Source of the DNA: Apostichopus japonicus
Taxonomy: Eukaryota; Echinodermata; Holothuroidea; Aspidochirotida; Stichopodidae
Assembly (NCBI RefSeq): GCF_037975245.1
Contig: NC_092564.1
Coordinates: 11,678,484 to 11,742,483, forward strand
Reading direction: 5' to 3'
DNA: 64,000 bases
A model generated the notes under the pieces. That model saw only the letters and a program-made list of their open reading frames with translations. It had not been told where the DNA came from and made no database searches. Positions 1 through 14,892 of the stretch are shown piece by piece. The position numbers and the translations under genes were made by a program. Every line of letters starts with the position of its first letter. Within the stretch, counting starts at the first letter, position 1.

Positions 1-501
1 CCCTTAATAGATACAAAGTACAGGTCACCCGTCAATTTTCTTTGTCGACGTGCATCTGCACGAGCAAGATAATTTCGGGGTTCTTTGTTTTAACGGAAGT
101 CTGTTAATGCCATAGTCATTATTCGCGGTTATCAGACTTTAGTCATGTGGGCTTAGTTGTGCGATAAGGTCTGTTACACATGCCACAATATGTAGACACC
201 AGTAATATATCGATACCCACGGATTCACCGGATAAACGGATCATTAGTTTTTGTTATATTACCCCCATTGGATAAATGAAACGGAGAATTCTCCCTAAAA
301 GAGGTTAATGCTTGTAACTGCCATGGATAATGAATCAGTCTGTACAGTCTAAGTATATGCTTCTGCTCCACAATTAGAGATTGTAACAAACCAAGTTACA
401 TCAAGATCAACAGGATCAAGAACATGGCGTTGCCATTGACGACGAACATTTCTGAAAGGATATGGAAAGGTTCAAGTAACTAAATATAACTATAACTATA
501 T

Positions 502-511
<10 letters not shown>

Positions 512-549
<38 letters not shown>
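512..549. repeat. (TA)n microsatellite
   Basis: About 19 uninterrupted AT dinucleotides after ACTATATGTACT. Confidence 0.95.
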
Positions 550-554
<5 letters not shown>

Positions 555-3500
555 AGTATTATTCAAAAGAGATCATCCCTCTTGTTATGATGACAGGTGT
601 TCTCCACTACCTCATTACAGGTAAATTTGTAAATTGCCTCTCGTTAAGGTTGTTCTTAAAGACCAACTAAATAGCCTCACTGCCCACCCCATCCTACCCC
701 TCATGCCCCCATTTGGCCAGCCAAATCTGGCACAATCTCTCTTGATTATAAATTCCTCGTTGTACCAGATGAACCATCCGCGTCTGTTTGCACAAAATCG
801 AAAAACGTTTCTTACATTACAGTTCCAAAAAATAACTGCTGTAGTATCTCATTTATATTGTATACACTGTCAGCTTAATCAAATTAATATTAGATGGACT
901 GTTATGTCATTTGACAGCGATATCATTGAAAGCCGAAAAAGATTATAAGTTGATGGTTCTTAGTAAAACAGAAACCTTTGATGACGTTAGATTATCAAAC
1001 GATAGCCTCAAATAGGCTAATATATATGAAATAAACATTATGATCTGTGAAGGAGTTCACAAAGGCTTAACATTCCATCTTCTTCTGGTCTTATGTACAA
1101 TTCATACAATACATTAGAAGAAACGTGTGTCTTAGCGAATGAAAAGGATTTAATGAAGATTCGCGCAACTGGTATATACATTGAAATACTGGCCTGAGCA
1201 ATGTAGATGAAATTTTGCTTTTTTTTAATTAAGTTAAATCTTGAAATCGTATTCTTCAGAAGAAAATGTTCATCGAATCAGCCAGATTGTTGTTTCTACA
1301 CAGAAATCATTCGTTTGTCTTTTTCGTTTTCCTTGTATTCCGAATTTCCTATATGTTGATAATACTCATGACCTCAATATAAATTTATACCGTATATGAT
1401 GAACAGTATGGGCACATCACCTGTTTGTAGATACTGGAATAAACTTTGGGACAATGCAGATAAAAGGATCAAATATATCAAACAACTGTATACATATCGT
1501 ATTCATAAATCTAACTTGATGACTTCTTTAATATATTTAAGTATTGACTCGATGACATTTTTTGTGCGAAGGAAGTAGGAGGGCAATAATTATTTGAATG
1601 TTTTTTTTTGTAACGTTTCAGTTTACATTGTGCTTTGCGATGTGAGGCAAATGCTCGTATTAATGTTCTCATCCACTTTCAAGAAATCTAATATTTATTA
1701 TTGTAAATAATATTTTATATAATACTCAAACATTCTCAAATTCGATGACAAAAAAAAAATTGTTTGCGATAAATTAGGAATTCAAATAATATATTTCATT
1801 TCCACTACTGCTCCTCTCACATAAATGTTATAAAGAACAACTATATATTCATCAAATTAAACATGTTTTATATAAGACCCTTAGAATTTTAAGAAAACCT
1901 GAATACAGGGGGGGGGTTGTAATGTAGAATTCCATAATTAATATCCCTTGCGTTGTTACATTTTTTGTTCTTAAATGTATAAAATGGATTGATGGATTTC
2001 TTTATACTTCAAAATTACACAGCGCATTATGATATCGATCAGGTCTGTTTAAGTAAAGTTGGTCTGAGGTTTATTCCCTTGGTTCCAATAAAATGTATGT
2101 CTTTTACATCTAAGGAAAAATTACGGCGCAGTCGAGATGTCACAATGTTAACTTAATTTTTTTTTTTTTTTTAGCAATTTTTACAAAGAATGTTGAGTTG
2201 TAGACTAATGAAATTGATAATTATACCGTACTCATCTTTTTTTTACATTTGCAACTAAATGAGAATAAACCAGTTATCGAATGCGTCAAGTAATCGATTA
2301 ATTAATTGCAATTTACTACGACATTGGAAAGACTGATAAATTCTCGGATTTTGTTCAAAAGTATACTGATTCATTTAAACAAAGATCTTAACATTTCGAC
2401 GGCACCTTAACGTTTCCGTAAAATAATTTGGTTGACATTTCAAAGTACTTTGACCGAACTTTCAGCAATATGCGTATAGACATTTATAGTACATTTCCGT
2501 AGTTTATTTATATAAAAATATTTCCAAATGCCATTAACAGCTGAAGGTAACTTTGGAAAATTGCGAATTTTAGAAATGAAAGGAAATTTACTTAATTGAC
2601 TCCGCTTAGAACATTGCTTAAATTCGGTCAACTGTTGAAAGTTGTTTTTGAAGTCATCCAGTTACTTTAATCTCGTTAATGTTATTGAAAGGATATTTAG
2701 CATGTTTTTTTGTTTTTATTTTTTTTTAACGCTAATTTATTTTGTCTCTAATTGCAGCTCCCTAACGAAATGTATGCATAGAAAGGTGATGATAACCCAT
2801 TTCTAATAAGCACAGTACAATTAATTGTGTAATATATACTCTAACCAAGTCTTACAACACCCAACCTTCAGATCTTTATCTTCAAAGCTGAATACTATCA
2901 AGTCGATTCAGACTTCATGTGTCAGTTGACGATAACAAAACAATAAAACGGAAACTCATTTTAAAGGACAAATTTTCTCTCTAGGACTGAAAATTATGAT
3001 TCATGTTTATTTCCTTTTCAATATGCTTAATAGGTAAATGTACCACAGTTAGACGACATGACCAGTCTTTATCGTTATCATATACCCAGGTTAACAAAAA
3101 CAACGTTTTGACTTTCTTTTTGCAAGATTCTATATGATCATTGATATCATGAACGTTGCCAAGGAAACAGGATACATAATTCTACAATAACAAGCAGGAA
3201 GAATACATTGTACGTGATAATGGTTGATTTAATATTCTCTATAGACCTAACGATATTGTTTCCATTTGAGATATAAAAAAAAAACTAACTGTTGAGGAAG
3301 TATCTGAAAATGATTTCTCTTGCTAGTGGGAATGTTTTGTGTTTCTTCATGAAATGACGTAAATTAATATTTTTGTTAAGTCGGAGGAGGTCTGGCCCAA
3401 ATGTATTTATATAATCATAGTCTTAATTTACAGACTTAAAAAAGTGCATGCAATATACAGACACGGTTCTCCATAATGTTGTATACATTTGACAGAACAT

Positions 3501-5749
3501 TCAAGCCTCTCGTTGTGGTACCACTATCTCTTACTGGCCTCTCTCAAATTCATCATTCTGTCATGTGATTTTAAGCGCAGTAAGGCAGTCACGTGGTAAG
3601 TAGCACACTGTCGATTTTCCAAGTCATTCCCTTGACAAGTTTTGACTAGTCACGTGAAACGACATGCGGTAGTAATTAGTTCCTCCAATAAAAGCTATCC
3701 ATCTTGACGCTGCATCATTCAAATTTACTCATGAGAAAACAATGGCAAAGGCACCTTAATTAAGGAGTTCAAAGGTATTCTAAGCAGAATCATCCATTCT
3801 TAATAGAAGAAGGGATCTATTGCTTTTGCAATTATAGTTCCCGTAAAAATTCAAGGCGTTATAACTATCAAGTATATATAGCCATGAGAAACAGTCGCGC
3901 GTAAGGAATACAAATAACCACAACACACATTTTTAAACCTAAGCGATTAAAAAAGAAAGCATCCACTTTTCTTATCACATAGGTCCATAGGACAATAGTA
4001 AAATACATAGTTGTATTTTATGTACAAAGGTATACATAGGTATATGAGTAAATATAAACAAGTGTCATCGAAGGCAGTCTCTGGGAGGTAAATCGATATT
4101 CTCAAGAGTTTTCCCGTTTTTATATTAAAAACATTTTCTCAGATTTTGACGCAAAGTAATAAAAGGTTATATGTGATTCACTAGACTTGCGAAATTTAAT
4201 CAATGCGACATTGATAGCGCGTATGGGATGAAGAAGGTCGTCCATGAGAGCAGGATCATGAATCTTTAAAAAGGCGGTATCATGAAACACATCTTCTATA
4301 GAGAAAACATGACGTCATTACCCATGTAGGCTACCTCATAATCATTACATATACACCTGATTGATGGCGTTTAACGTGGACATATTCATGTGCACAGTAC
4401 CTAATCTTATATTTATGCTCGAGAAAGCAATATTCTGCCTGGGGCAGGCTATAGCATAGATCCAGTGCTTCGAACGAAACAACCAGGATACATTGAAGCA
4501 AAACAAAAATGAGACATGCGCATTCAGCTAATGACGTCACTGAAATATATTTTATGCATGCTATAGTTCATCAGAACACACCAGCGTAAGTGCGTTATAA
4601 GTTGGGATTAATTAGTCATTAAGATCAGTATGAAATACTACAAGCTGGTTGTAAACAACATATATATCCTTCTTACTCGACGAGTCTCAATATAATATCT
4701 CAATATAAGGTTAAGCATTTAAGGGCAGTCATCGTGTGAAGATGGCTGCTGGTCATGAATAACCATGAATTTCATTTGCATATAAAATACTCGACGTGTG
4801 TTGTAAGCGTTGTTACATTAACTAAAGGCATATACTACGTATACTGATCCTATAATGTATATCTGACTCCACCATGCATTAACAGTCCATCTGATTCACA
4901 CAAACACCTGTAAAGACAGTTAACTCCTCTGTGAGATATCAAAATATGATCATAATCAGAAGAAACCACAACCCGATGACATTGTGCCTCCAGTGTAGGT
5001 AAATTCTTTTATATTTATATCTGCTATCTTCTGTTTTCAGTAAAAAGGAGGTCTCCATAACAGAGAGAATTAATCGGATCGGGGTGAATCGGGCAGTGAG
5101 GAGGGAGGGCGGAGATATGAGGGATAGGATGGTAAATGGTGGAAGTTCTACGTATATAATTCTTTTATGAACCCTTTTCATCATATCACTTTGTTTGGCA
5201 AAGATGTCAATTTTTCACATTTGCTGCATTTTGGGAGATATATTTTCTGATGACATCTGGCAACGGCAGGATGAATTACGTCGAAACTATAGTTGAAAGT
5301 GCTGAAAATAGTTTTGCTGTTCTTTATAAAAAATTTATATCATTTATCCCAAGTGAGAATATCATTTCTATTAATAATATTTAAATTTTCATGAAATTCT
5401 AGATACAATGAGCATTAACAGATAACTAAACATTCAAATGGATATTACATTCCAAGTATAAATAATCTCGAGGATTATAAATCTAAGGTAAAGCTTTAGA
5501 AGCATATCTACCCTGATACTGGCATAACAAACCACCTGCAGTGATCCACTTTCTGGCGTAAGGGAGGGTTGAGCACTCAAACGTTAGGGACACAAGATAC
5601 TGAATTATATATAGCACTAACGGTGTGGGGAGTAGTGTTACACTGTCTGCTAACGGAATATACCTTGAAAATTACAGCGCATACACTGTATTATAAGCAA
5701 CACGATTGCGAAATAACCCCTGCTTCATTGATTCGGTTCCTATCGATAG
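550..5749. other. Gene-free stretch
   Basis: AT-rich unique-looking sequence with short poly-T and poly-G runs. Two TGACGTCA sites at 4310-4317 and 4532-4539. No ORF here resembles a known protein or is flanked by a convincing splice pattern. Confidence 0.6.
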
Positions 5750-5799
5750 CATATATATATATATATATATATATGTACGTTACCGTTTCAAATATTAAG

Positions 5800-5859
<60 letters not shown>
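5750..5859. repeat. Two (TA)n tracts split by 30 bp of unique sequence
   Basis: Tracts at about 5750-5774 and 5803-5859. Tyr/Ile-repeat open frames here are artefacts. Confidence 0.95.
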
Positions 5860-5860
<1 letters not shown>

Positions 5861-8800
5861 GGTAAACAGCTGGGTAGCGTAAACGTTGAAGTAGCAAGAA
5901 AAGTATATATGATCTTAGTCCCGTAGGGCTGGGTGGACTTGATTAGTAACTGAATAAAGGACCAAAATACATATGGACACTTAGACACAACTGACTGTTA
6001 TTATCACGTCGTTTCACAACAATATAAAACTGTTTTATTGTTACTACCAAAAAGGAAAATCCAAGCAAATGTTCATTTTTCGGTTCAGTTTTCATTAGAA
6101 ACTATACTGTTATGCTATAGGTGTCATCTATACATATATAGAGAATGAAATAAAATTCTCCCTCCCTCACTTGTTTTGTCTTCTTTTCTTTCTTGTCTCA
6201 TGGAAACATATTTCCACATCTGAGATCCTGAATTCTCGGATAACAAAAATAAAACTTCCAGACCCATGCAGTTGAAATAAACAGTCATTTTAATCAGATA
6301 ATCAGATGATTTTTTTTTCTTTCAGCCCAAAGATAGAGACAATGTATAGAGATTAAGCAGACATTGCGACGAACAGATCTATACACTAACCTCTCATGTG
6401 GCGACAACAACGTGCCTGGGAAAGAATTTTAATTCGTGGTTATGTCTTCGTGGAAGATTAAGACCTTATAACTTTCTTATATTGTTATTTGAATCACCGC
6501 AAAAAAGGGTTGCCATATGGCTGAGACCAATGGGCGTATCAGTTCTTCATACTCAAGCGACCATGTGTTCAAGCATAACGACAAACCTATACCTGTCACA
6601 TTAAAGAAACACGTACAGTATGTTTTAAAATGTTTCTCTCTGGTATCACTTTATATGCATATATAGGGGCGTCATCATCTTTCGAAAGAAACATATAAAT
6701 ATATTTACTTCTGTTAGCCCGATTATTCAACCGCCAAACCTTTTTTTCTTCTTCTTACGAGCTCTACATGAGATATCCTTGCTTAATCCATATACGCAAG
6801 TCCAGAAAACTAACCTCTCATTGTAAAATGTGACCTCCAGATCCTGGTAGTTTATTACCCCCCAAATCCGCAGGTCCCCCATCACCACACTGTCACCTCC
6901 TTGCGCAATTTATGTCTTTGTGTATAATTCAAAATAATTAAAGAAATAAGTCCGTCTGAGAACAGAGCAAAGTTGGCCAAGTTGTTGAGAAGGGGTCATT
7001 GTAAGGAATAACCGTATAGCAAGAAAAGTTATGGACGAATAAATTGGCATGGGTGTATTTTAAAGTTTCAGGCAAGGTTTTAAACTAAGGAAGGATCAAC
7101 AACAAGGGTTGCCGCGACTTCTTCGGCCCCATCTCTGGCTTGCTTCTTAAATGGAACTGAGTTCATGATTCTTCTGCCTACCTCCCCCACCCCCCCCCAC
7201 ACCTCTCTACTCCCCCCCCCACACACACACTCTTCTCGTACCGTAGCTTTATTGACGGTAATTTTACTGAAACAGAGTAAATGACATCTGGAACCGAACA
7301 TCCAACCTTACTTAAGTCAAAGCCTAAATATTACCAGTTCCGCGATGACCTTTTTTTTTTCTTTCTTTTTTACATTTTTTTAAGGGGGGGGGGGCGTATA
7401 TTATCATAATCACATAATCTATATGGACTTTATCGGGATCGATTAAATTGCGAGTGCTAAACAAGGCACGCAATAACGAAGTTGCTTCGAAACCTTTCAG
7501 TTTAGTGAAATTAAGCACTAAACTTAAGGATCGTTTTGATGTTTTGAAAATCATTTTGCATTGTGCTGTACAATGGCGACAGAACATGTACCGGTTACGG
7601 ATGCTTTGTGGTAAAATGCTGCCTTCTTTTAATGTCCCTTCTGTTACTGTTACTTGTCATTCAGCCTCTGAGGAAGATACTGCTAGGATCGAAACGTCAG
7701 GCCCACTTACTTTTACACATTCTCTTACACAGGCTCTTTAGTGGATAAGCAGTTTGCAACAATTTTGATTTATACTACTTTTATTGTGCATCTTTTTATT
7801 TTATTTTGCATTGTTTCGATTTTTGCTTTGCCGATGGGTTGATTGGGGCGGTCGGGGGGGGGGTTCCTGATATTAAATATACAAAAATTTTGTGCTGAAT
7901 TTTGTTCCAGTAAGGCAACTATTTTGTTGAAAGAATTTTTTTCAACTTTCATTTTAGGGTTTCTTTATTCTTATCATTTGTCATAGTAGCAAGCAGATAT
8001 GCATGAAACTTCTCTGATCTGAAGTTTGACACTTTCTTTTTTTCTAATTTTACTCAAAGACAATTACACTGCAACTGTCGTCTACCGTTATATCATACAA
8101 TTGTATACATCTTTAAAACATATGTTTTCTGTTGTCTTTATTACTACCAGTTACTCCGGGGGAACAACCTGTATGATCGATGTGGTATATTGCCAAGTAA
8201 GTCACACGTCGCTAGCACGTTACGGTATCTACAGTTAATTATCTAGCGAGATTATTTACGAGGCTGCCTTCTCATGCAATATGTACGGTTTCACTGGATA
8301 TCCATCAAACCAAGATATAATACACAGCGACATATTCTGGTAGCACAGAACACAAACAGATACCCTCGCTCTTATATCTTTTTTTTTTTTTTACAATAGC
8401 TTGTATAGGGCGCTTTCCTATGTGATATAATTATACCAGCACTTTTCATTCCAATTGCTTGTACATAGCATTCCATGCATACATGTTGGTATGGTAACTG
8501 GTCATATGACATGCTGTGGACACACTGTAGCTAGGTTCGAATAACAGGTACAAATTACGCTAACAAGTTAGGTAGCTCTATATATGCTGTAACTTCTGCT
8601 TCTAAAAAGCAACATAGTACCGAATAACATATGAAGACTATAGTTGCATAGGCTTCAACTAGTATTATATCGCTGTATGTTAGGATATATGCCTATATAA
8701 ATGCATGCGTCGCAGCATAGTTTGAACCCCTCCCTAAATAAATGCATCTTGAGAAATTATGTTGTCTGCCATATGGTCGCTGGATAATGAAACTCTTTAT

Positions 8801-9873
8801 ACTTTCTTCAAAAATAGGAGAGGAAAGATAAGCATGTAATAAGACGAGGATAACGATGATATATGGTTTAAGGTGAAGTTACCCGTGACTTCATAATTAC
8901 TAAGACAATTTTACGCTGCATGATCCACAAGTCATATACAGGTATGATGTTTAGTCCCTTGGTGTACAGTTACCAGGAGTTACAGATAAAGTTAGGCTAT
9001 TTTATAGAGCTTGGCTTGTCTTACTATATATATGTTGTAAATTTATTGACAGGTATAAATTATGAGAATATGTATAAAGATCAAGCACTGTAGTCCAGGT
9101 ATAGTGTTTAGACATCAGAGATCCGACGAGATATATATTAAACGGTCTGGGGAATAAGATGAATGTATAGTGTTTATAATTCTACACTTAACGATATACG
9201 GACCATTCCCCCGTCTGTGATGTTATTATTCTCATCAGCAAGCAAAGTTTATATAATCATTTATTTGGTTTAAGATTTTCATATCTAAAAAAAAAGGTCG
9301 TTTCAAAATTTAATGAAAGTTTCAATATCATTTTCACTTGAACATATTCTCTCTTAGAGTTAAAGAATGAAAAAGTTAATCTAAAAGGTTAGTTTTTTCC
9401 CCTTCGGTTTTAGAGTATGGAGTAAGTCACCACTCTAAATTAATTAAAAACAAGAAACCGCTCATTCTTAAAGTAGAAACAGGAGACAGAGACTTGTTTT
9501 CTCTTGTATTATCAGGAAGGAGGGTTGGATGTACGACCATACGACCATCATGATAGGGAAGAAGGAGGGTGGATGTTTTGTGACGTCAGAAATGTTAACA
9601 TGTACAATGATTCAGTCGCACTTATATTAAAACGACTTTCGTAATATTTACTTCAATGTTGTCAATGTTGTAGTTGAACACAATGTGTACTGTATGGAGT
9701 TGCATTATAATTATGTGTACTATCATTTTATAATATGCTTAAGGAAAGATGAAGAGTTCGATGATGGGGGTCTGTGATATCATGGGAAAGTTAAAGGATG
9801 GTGTGGTCTCATTTTTCAGAATATACGCAATATAAACTAAAGAGTGAAGACTCTGGACCTTCCTACGACTCAT

Positions 9874-9876
<3 letters not shown>
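5860..9876. other. Gene-free stretch
   Basis: Apart from the hammerhead-like signature at 7664 and poly-C/poly-G runs at about 7190-7215, 7384-7393 and 7855-7863, I see nothing of note. TGACGTCA at 9581-9588. Confidence 0.55.
7664..7702 (+). other. Hammerhead-like / Penelope-like element signature
   Basis: GCCT-CTGAGGA, then a short stem (GAT...ATC), GAAACGTC, then AGGC closing the outer stem. CTGANGA and GAAA are the hammerhead core boxes, and this arrangement recalls repeats linked to Penelope-like retroelements. No reverse transcriptase ORF is nearby, so at most a remnant; about 7,440-7,750 may be part of it. Confidence 0.35.

Positions 9877-9965
<89 letters not shown>
9877..9965. repeat. 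(TA)n microsatellite, about 89 bp
   Basis: The longest pure TA run of the window, about 44 uninterrupted dinucleotides. Confidence 0.95.
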
Positions 9966-9966
<1 letters not shown>

Positions 9967-11237
9967 GGTCTACTACATAGTTGTAACCAAATCGGTGTCC
10001 TAAATTTATATGTTAAAATGTTAAAATATTCTGTTACAATCATGACGCACTAGCACAACCCGACACAAAGACATCATTTAGTCGATATTAATTTTGAAAA
10101 TGATTTCGACCTCTGATACATTGCTGTTGTAACACCTTAAACATAACCACCTCGGTAAGTGCTTAAAAGTTAGCAAACAATGAATGAACGAGCACTATAA
10201 GACATCAAAGTTAAAGTTAATTTCCTCATCAATTTTGCCTTCTAAAAAAGTATTCAATTAGACATTTCACATATTTTAATTAAAAATTGAATGTCTATAT
10301 CAAACTTAGGCCTACTATTGGGCCAAAATATGTTTTATTTCGTTCAATATACAAACATTTCCTAGAGTTATTTTGTTATTTCTAATTAATCTTTGACAGT
10401 AGAGTTAAGAGTGCAGTATTGCGTGAGTAATCGACATCAACAAACTGTTATTGGCTGTGCTGAAAGTTTCCTGCATCTCCTAATTAAAATTTCTTACAAC
10501 GTCATGAAAAGCGTATTTAAGGAAACCATTTTGTATGGAAGCCGTTAAGCGCCATTGTTATTAGAATTAAATTACCGGTAATTAATAAAATCATGGAGTT
10601 CAATTGAAAGTAATACAGAAAGGACAATGTTGTATTGCATGTGATCTGAATCAAAACTGGCATTCAAATAACAGAGTAACGATAATCATGACTTTAAAAA
10701 ATTATTACAATGAATTCGTGAAAAGGAATAACAAAACATGTGACTGACAGTGAACACGGAAACGGTAAATGAGCCATAAAATATAGAACTAACGAAATAT
10801 TGATAACGTTACTAGGTTTTCATATGGACTAGCGCAGACCTACTTTAAATATTGTTATTAAGATTAAAACAGTTTCCTTATTAGCTGGCATAATTAAAAT
10901 ATCTATGAGTGTTAAATATATTAATAGACTGTTTCTTTAACCTGTTTTCCTTTCCTTTCTTTATCTTTTCTTTTCTTTCCTGTATTTTCACATGTATACA
11001 TAACCTTCATGGATTCAACAAAATTGTTATCAAGTCATCAATTTCTTTTGCTTTGATATCATACTAGATGAACGTCTTTATTGTGTAGTGAGGTAAGAAC
11101 ATGACTTGTAGTAGTGAGCCCGTACATGTGATGGCATTCTAGCGTAGTAGGTTGGACTCGTACTCGACCGTTTCGATATGTACTCGTACTGGTGTACTTG
11201 AGGGTATTGTGGGAATATGATATATATGTATCGTAAC

Positions 11238-11312
<75 letters not shown>

Positions 11313-11317
11313 ATATC
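11238..11317. repeat. (TA)n microsatellite with TTTATA interruptions at the right end
   Basis: Pure TA to about 11299, then TTTATATTTATATATATA. Confidence 0.95.
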
Positions 11318-11457
11318 GTACACATACCAATCGGATTTGAATTTGTATACTCATGAGCTGTTCTACAAGTCTGGGTGGAACATGCAAGGATACAGTTTGG
11401 TCAATGTTATCGGGACGTCACTTTGGTAGAGCAAGATTTTTTTATCGGACACTACCC

Positions 11458-11760
11458 CGACATGGCAATGTAATTTATGACGTCATATCGAGAGGACGAA
11501 ATAGTTAAGCCAGGTCATATCAACATGACGAGACTGAGAACTGATTACGTCATACGGACATTACAAGATACTTGTCAGACGTTCTGTCGACATGGTAAGG
11601 TTATTTATGACGTCATACCAAGAGGACGAAAAAGTCAACCTACGTCATATCAACATGACGAGACTGAGAACTGATTACGTCATATGGGCATTACAAGATA
11701 CTTGCCAGACATCGTGTCGACATGGCAACGTTATTTATTATGCCCTGCCGATATGACAAA
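11458..11760 (+). repeat. 130-bp direct repeat, about 2.3 copies, with CRE-like sites
   Basis: CGACATGG...TTTATGACGTCAT starts at 11458, 11588 and 11718 (third copy partial and diverged). Each of the first two copies carries TGACGTCA (11478-11485, 11608-11615) and GATTACGTCAT. Open frames across it follow from the repeat and show no known domain. Confidence 0.9.
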
Positions 11761-13526
11761 ATGTACAGACATGTCGAAATGGCAAGAAGCTATCTTATCT
11801 AGACTTTATAAATCAGAAAGTCGAATATTCAAATGCTGTCCTAAACCTCTTACTCGTAATAAGCAGAGCATATTAGATGTCCTTTAGAGGTCTCCGTAAA
11901 AGATATAAGTGTAAATTCTTCGTAAATCAACTGTTGATAAGATAACGGAAAGCTACACACTGATGACACTGAACAATAATGCAACCGATTAAATGTAACG
12001 TATACAGTTTCTGGATGATAATCTTGTCGTCTGATGTAAATAAACCATACGGTTTTAGCTTTACCAGTTTATAATAAATAGGACTACGAGAGTCATCATT
12101 TCAAAAGACACTTAGCATATGAGAGTGCTAGCTAGTTTTGCTCTTGTATGTTACTGTTTCATTTCTGTCTGTTCTTGGGATTTGCTGGAGTATACTGATG
12201 AGTGGATGGGAAGGGTGGGCTGGTATAGGTCAAGACTTTGTAAAATGTCATAATGGTATTAAAATTAATGTTTCGTGGAATCTTGAACTATTGGGAATGA
12301 GATAAGCATTGCAATGGTGAATTATGACTTATTCCTCTCCCCCCCCCCCCCCCCAAAGAAATACGTGTAATGGAGTTTAAATTTTTTAGTCAAATTCACC
12401 AATTTATCCCAAGGAAAGTGTACCGTGTATTATTAAGACCCGCAAAGATTTAACCAGGCAGTAGCGTGCACAGGATTTCAAATATTGTGGGTGAGGGTGG
12501 GTGGGGGGATTTATAAAATCCCCTCACTGATTTAGGTAGGGGTATACTATATGGATGAGCCGGAGGTTAATGAAGGATTTTATAAAGGAGGGGTATGACC
12601 ATGGGATTGGTGAAGCCGATTCCTATGTAGGGGTCCGTGTGTGGGCTTTGAAATAAGCCCTTATACCCCATCATACCTCTGGTTTACTTGACGGCAGATT
12701 CATCGATCCTAGAGAACGGAGGGGAGTTGGTGGGGGGGGGGGTCACTGCATATTCCTCAACGGTGAAAAATTAGGCAAAAATTGATGATCTTGCCCCCTC
12801 CAAAAAGTGGATGCATAAACAAAACAACATATTCGATAATATGAATATCATATAGAATGTTATAAATGATCGTAAGCAGTACACGTTAAATGAATATTAA
12901 AACAATAAATATGGAATAAAAGCCCTTCGAACACAGTGTTCAAAGTTCATACACATCGTGCATGAAGCTGACAATAGGTTACATTATTGTTATACATCTT
13001 GTTGTATCAAGATATATACTTGACCGTTATGCATGATATAACTGGAAATAAATGAAATTATAATTTGCTTTACTTAGAAACGTGTGTGATTAGGGTGTAG
13101 AGGGAGAAGGTACATACATCTTACAGCCAATGTGTGTACTATTGTCTACAATTTCTGTTCTTCTGGTTATGTATATTTCAATTCATGGCTGGATTGTTTC
13201 GGTCAGTTTGACCCTCCAATCCTGCATGATGTTGTAACGTTTCAAATCTACCTGTCACGTGCTGAGTGATTGCTCATCTGCTCATTAAAACTTTCGGTTT
13301 TCTTATTTTTTGAAATATGTTTTAGAGTTACCTATTTTAATTTGTTAATATTGCTATTTAACGATCGTTTTGGGTTGCAAATGATCCGCTAGTGTAAACG
13401 CACTATATATACATGAGTTCATATGATGGAAGAGATCGGGTTTGCACTTGTCAACAACAAACAATATCATCTCTAAAAACGACAAGATAACTGATATTAG
13501 TCACGACCGTAGTCGTAATATTAGAG

Positions 13527-13528
<2 letters not shown>

Positions 13529-13602
<74 letters not shown>
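13529..13602. repeat. (TA)n microsatellite
   Basis: About 37 TA dinucleotides between TTAGAGTAA and TGACGTTATT. Confidence 0.95.
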
Positions 13603-13604
<2 letters not shown>

Positions 13605-14577
13605 CGTTATTGTGACTGTTTCCAAATTGATCGAAATATTATACCTGTTGATAATATTTTGACAATTTCCGCTAGGCTGATATATCGGGTTTGCTTGACA
13701 GTCGAAGTCGAAATATTTTTCGTTGATGGTATTTCATAAATATTTTGTAGAGCCGACGTCGTTACCATTCAATGGTAAATATCCAGCCAAATCATTTACA
13801 GCTTCGACTTCATATGCACATTATTTCAGCACCAAGACAGATCTCTCTAAAATTTATCATATTTTAGTGCCAACACGTCAATTCAAGGTTGAATCAAAAA
13901 GTGCTTTGCCCGCTTCTTATATATACCCTCAACATTTTCGATTTTAAACCATTTCTCATGAATAAATCACAAATTGGCTGTTACTTGATCCTTGTGAATA
14001 TTTAACTCCCAAGAAGTGTCTATTTAAAGTTTACCGCTGCATAAAAGCTTAGTACACAATACACAGAAAGCCTCCATTAACGAGGCAAACACGTATACGA
14101 CACTACGGTGGCGATTGGGAACAACCATGCAGGCAAACGATCAAGTCTTTTAATTTAGCTCCAAGAGCCTTTAATGGTCGACGATTTCAATCAATTTTAA
14201 AGTCATGGAAAGCCTGTTTCACCTTGCTTGGATTCCACTTGAGTGCTCCGACATAATTACCTGCCCTCGTTTCCATCTTGAGCTAGTGAAGCATGTTTTC
14301 CTTGACCGTCCCGATATTATTGTCCCAAAATGGGGGGGAAAGAAGGAAGTCCGCAAGGCTAAAACACACACACATATATCGGTTGTAGACCTATAGCGTG
14401 TGGTTTAGATTCGTTGAAATGTGTTTTCAGTTTAAATTTTGAGGTTAGGTCAGGGAGGTAATATGGCTTCGATGAAATATTAATCTTACATCGCTACATG
14501 CTAAATTTATTGGTATCTATACACGTGTGTCGAGTCCTTTTTCCCATAGGCCTACTCGTGTAATTCTAGGAATAATA

Positions 14578-14892
14578 GATGCATGTTCTCGTAATCAAAC
14601 AATGGATTTGTACTCATAATCAAACCATGCATTTGTACTCGTAAGTAAACCATAAATTTGTACTCGCAATCAAACCATGGATTTGTACTCGCAATCAAAC
14701 CATGGATTTGTATTCGTAATCAAACCAATGGATTTATACTCGTAATCAAACCAATGGGTTTTTACTCATAATCAAACCATGGATTTGAACTCATGATCAA
14801 CCTAATATGGATTTGTACTCCCAATCAAACCCATGGATTTTTACTCGTAATCAAACCATGGATTTGTACTCACAAACAAAACATCAATGGGT
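14578..14892 (+). repeat. Tandem array, unit about 26 bp
   Basis: About 12 degenerate copies of ATTTGTACTCGTAATCAAACC plus ATGG. Unit length drifts between 25 and 29 bp; no unique spacers between units. Confidence 0.92.

Larger units (their letters stand above)
9966..13528. other. Gene-free stretch around the 130-bp repeat
   Basis: Pyrimidine-rich run at about 10930-10982. Poly-C at 12340-12354. The stretch 12460-12760 has G-rich blocks and a CAGTAGCGTGCACAGG end-like sequence that suggests a decayed transposon, but no partner end was found. Confidence 0.5.

Noticed and set aside
14578-14892. Regular repeats resembling a CRISPR array
   Set aside because: Units abut one another and vary in length with no unique spacers; the genome is eukaryotic. 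The same applies to 30225-30765.
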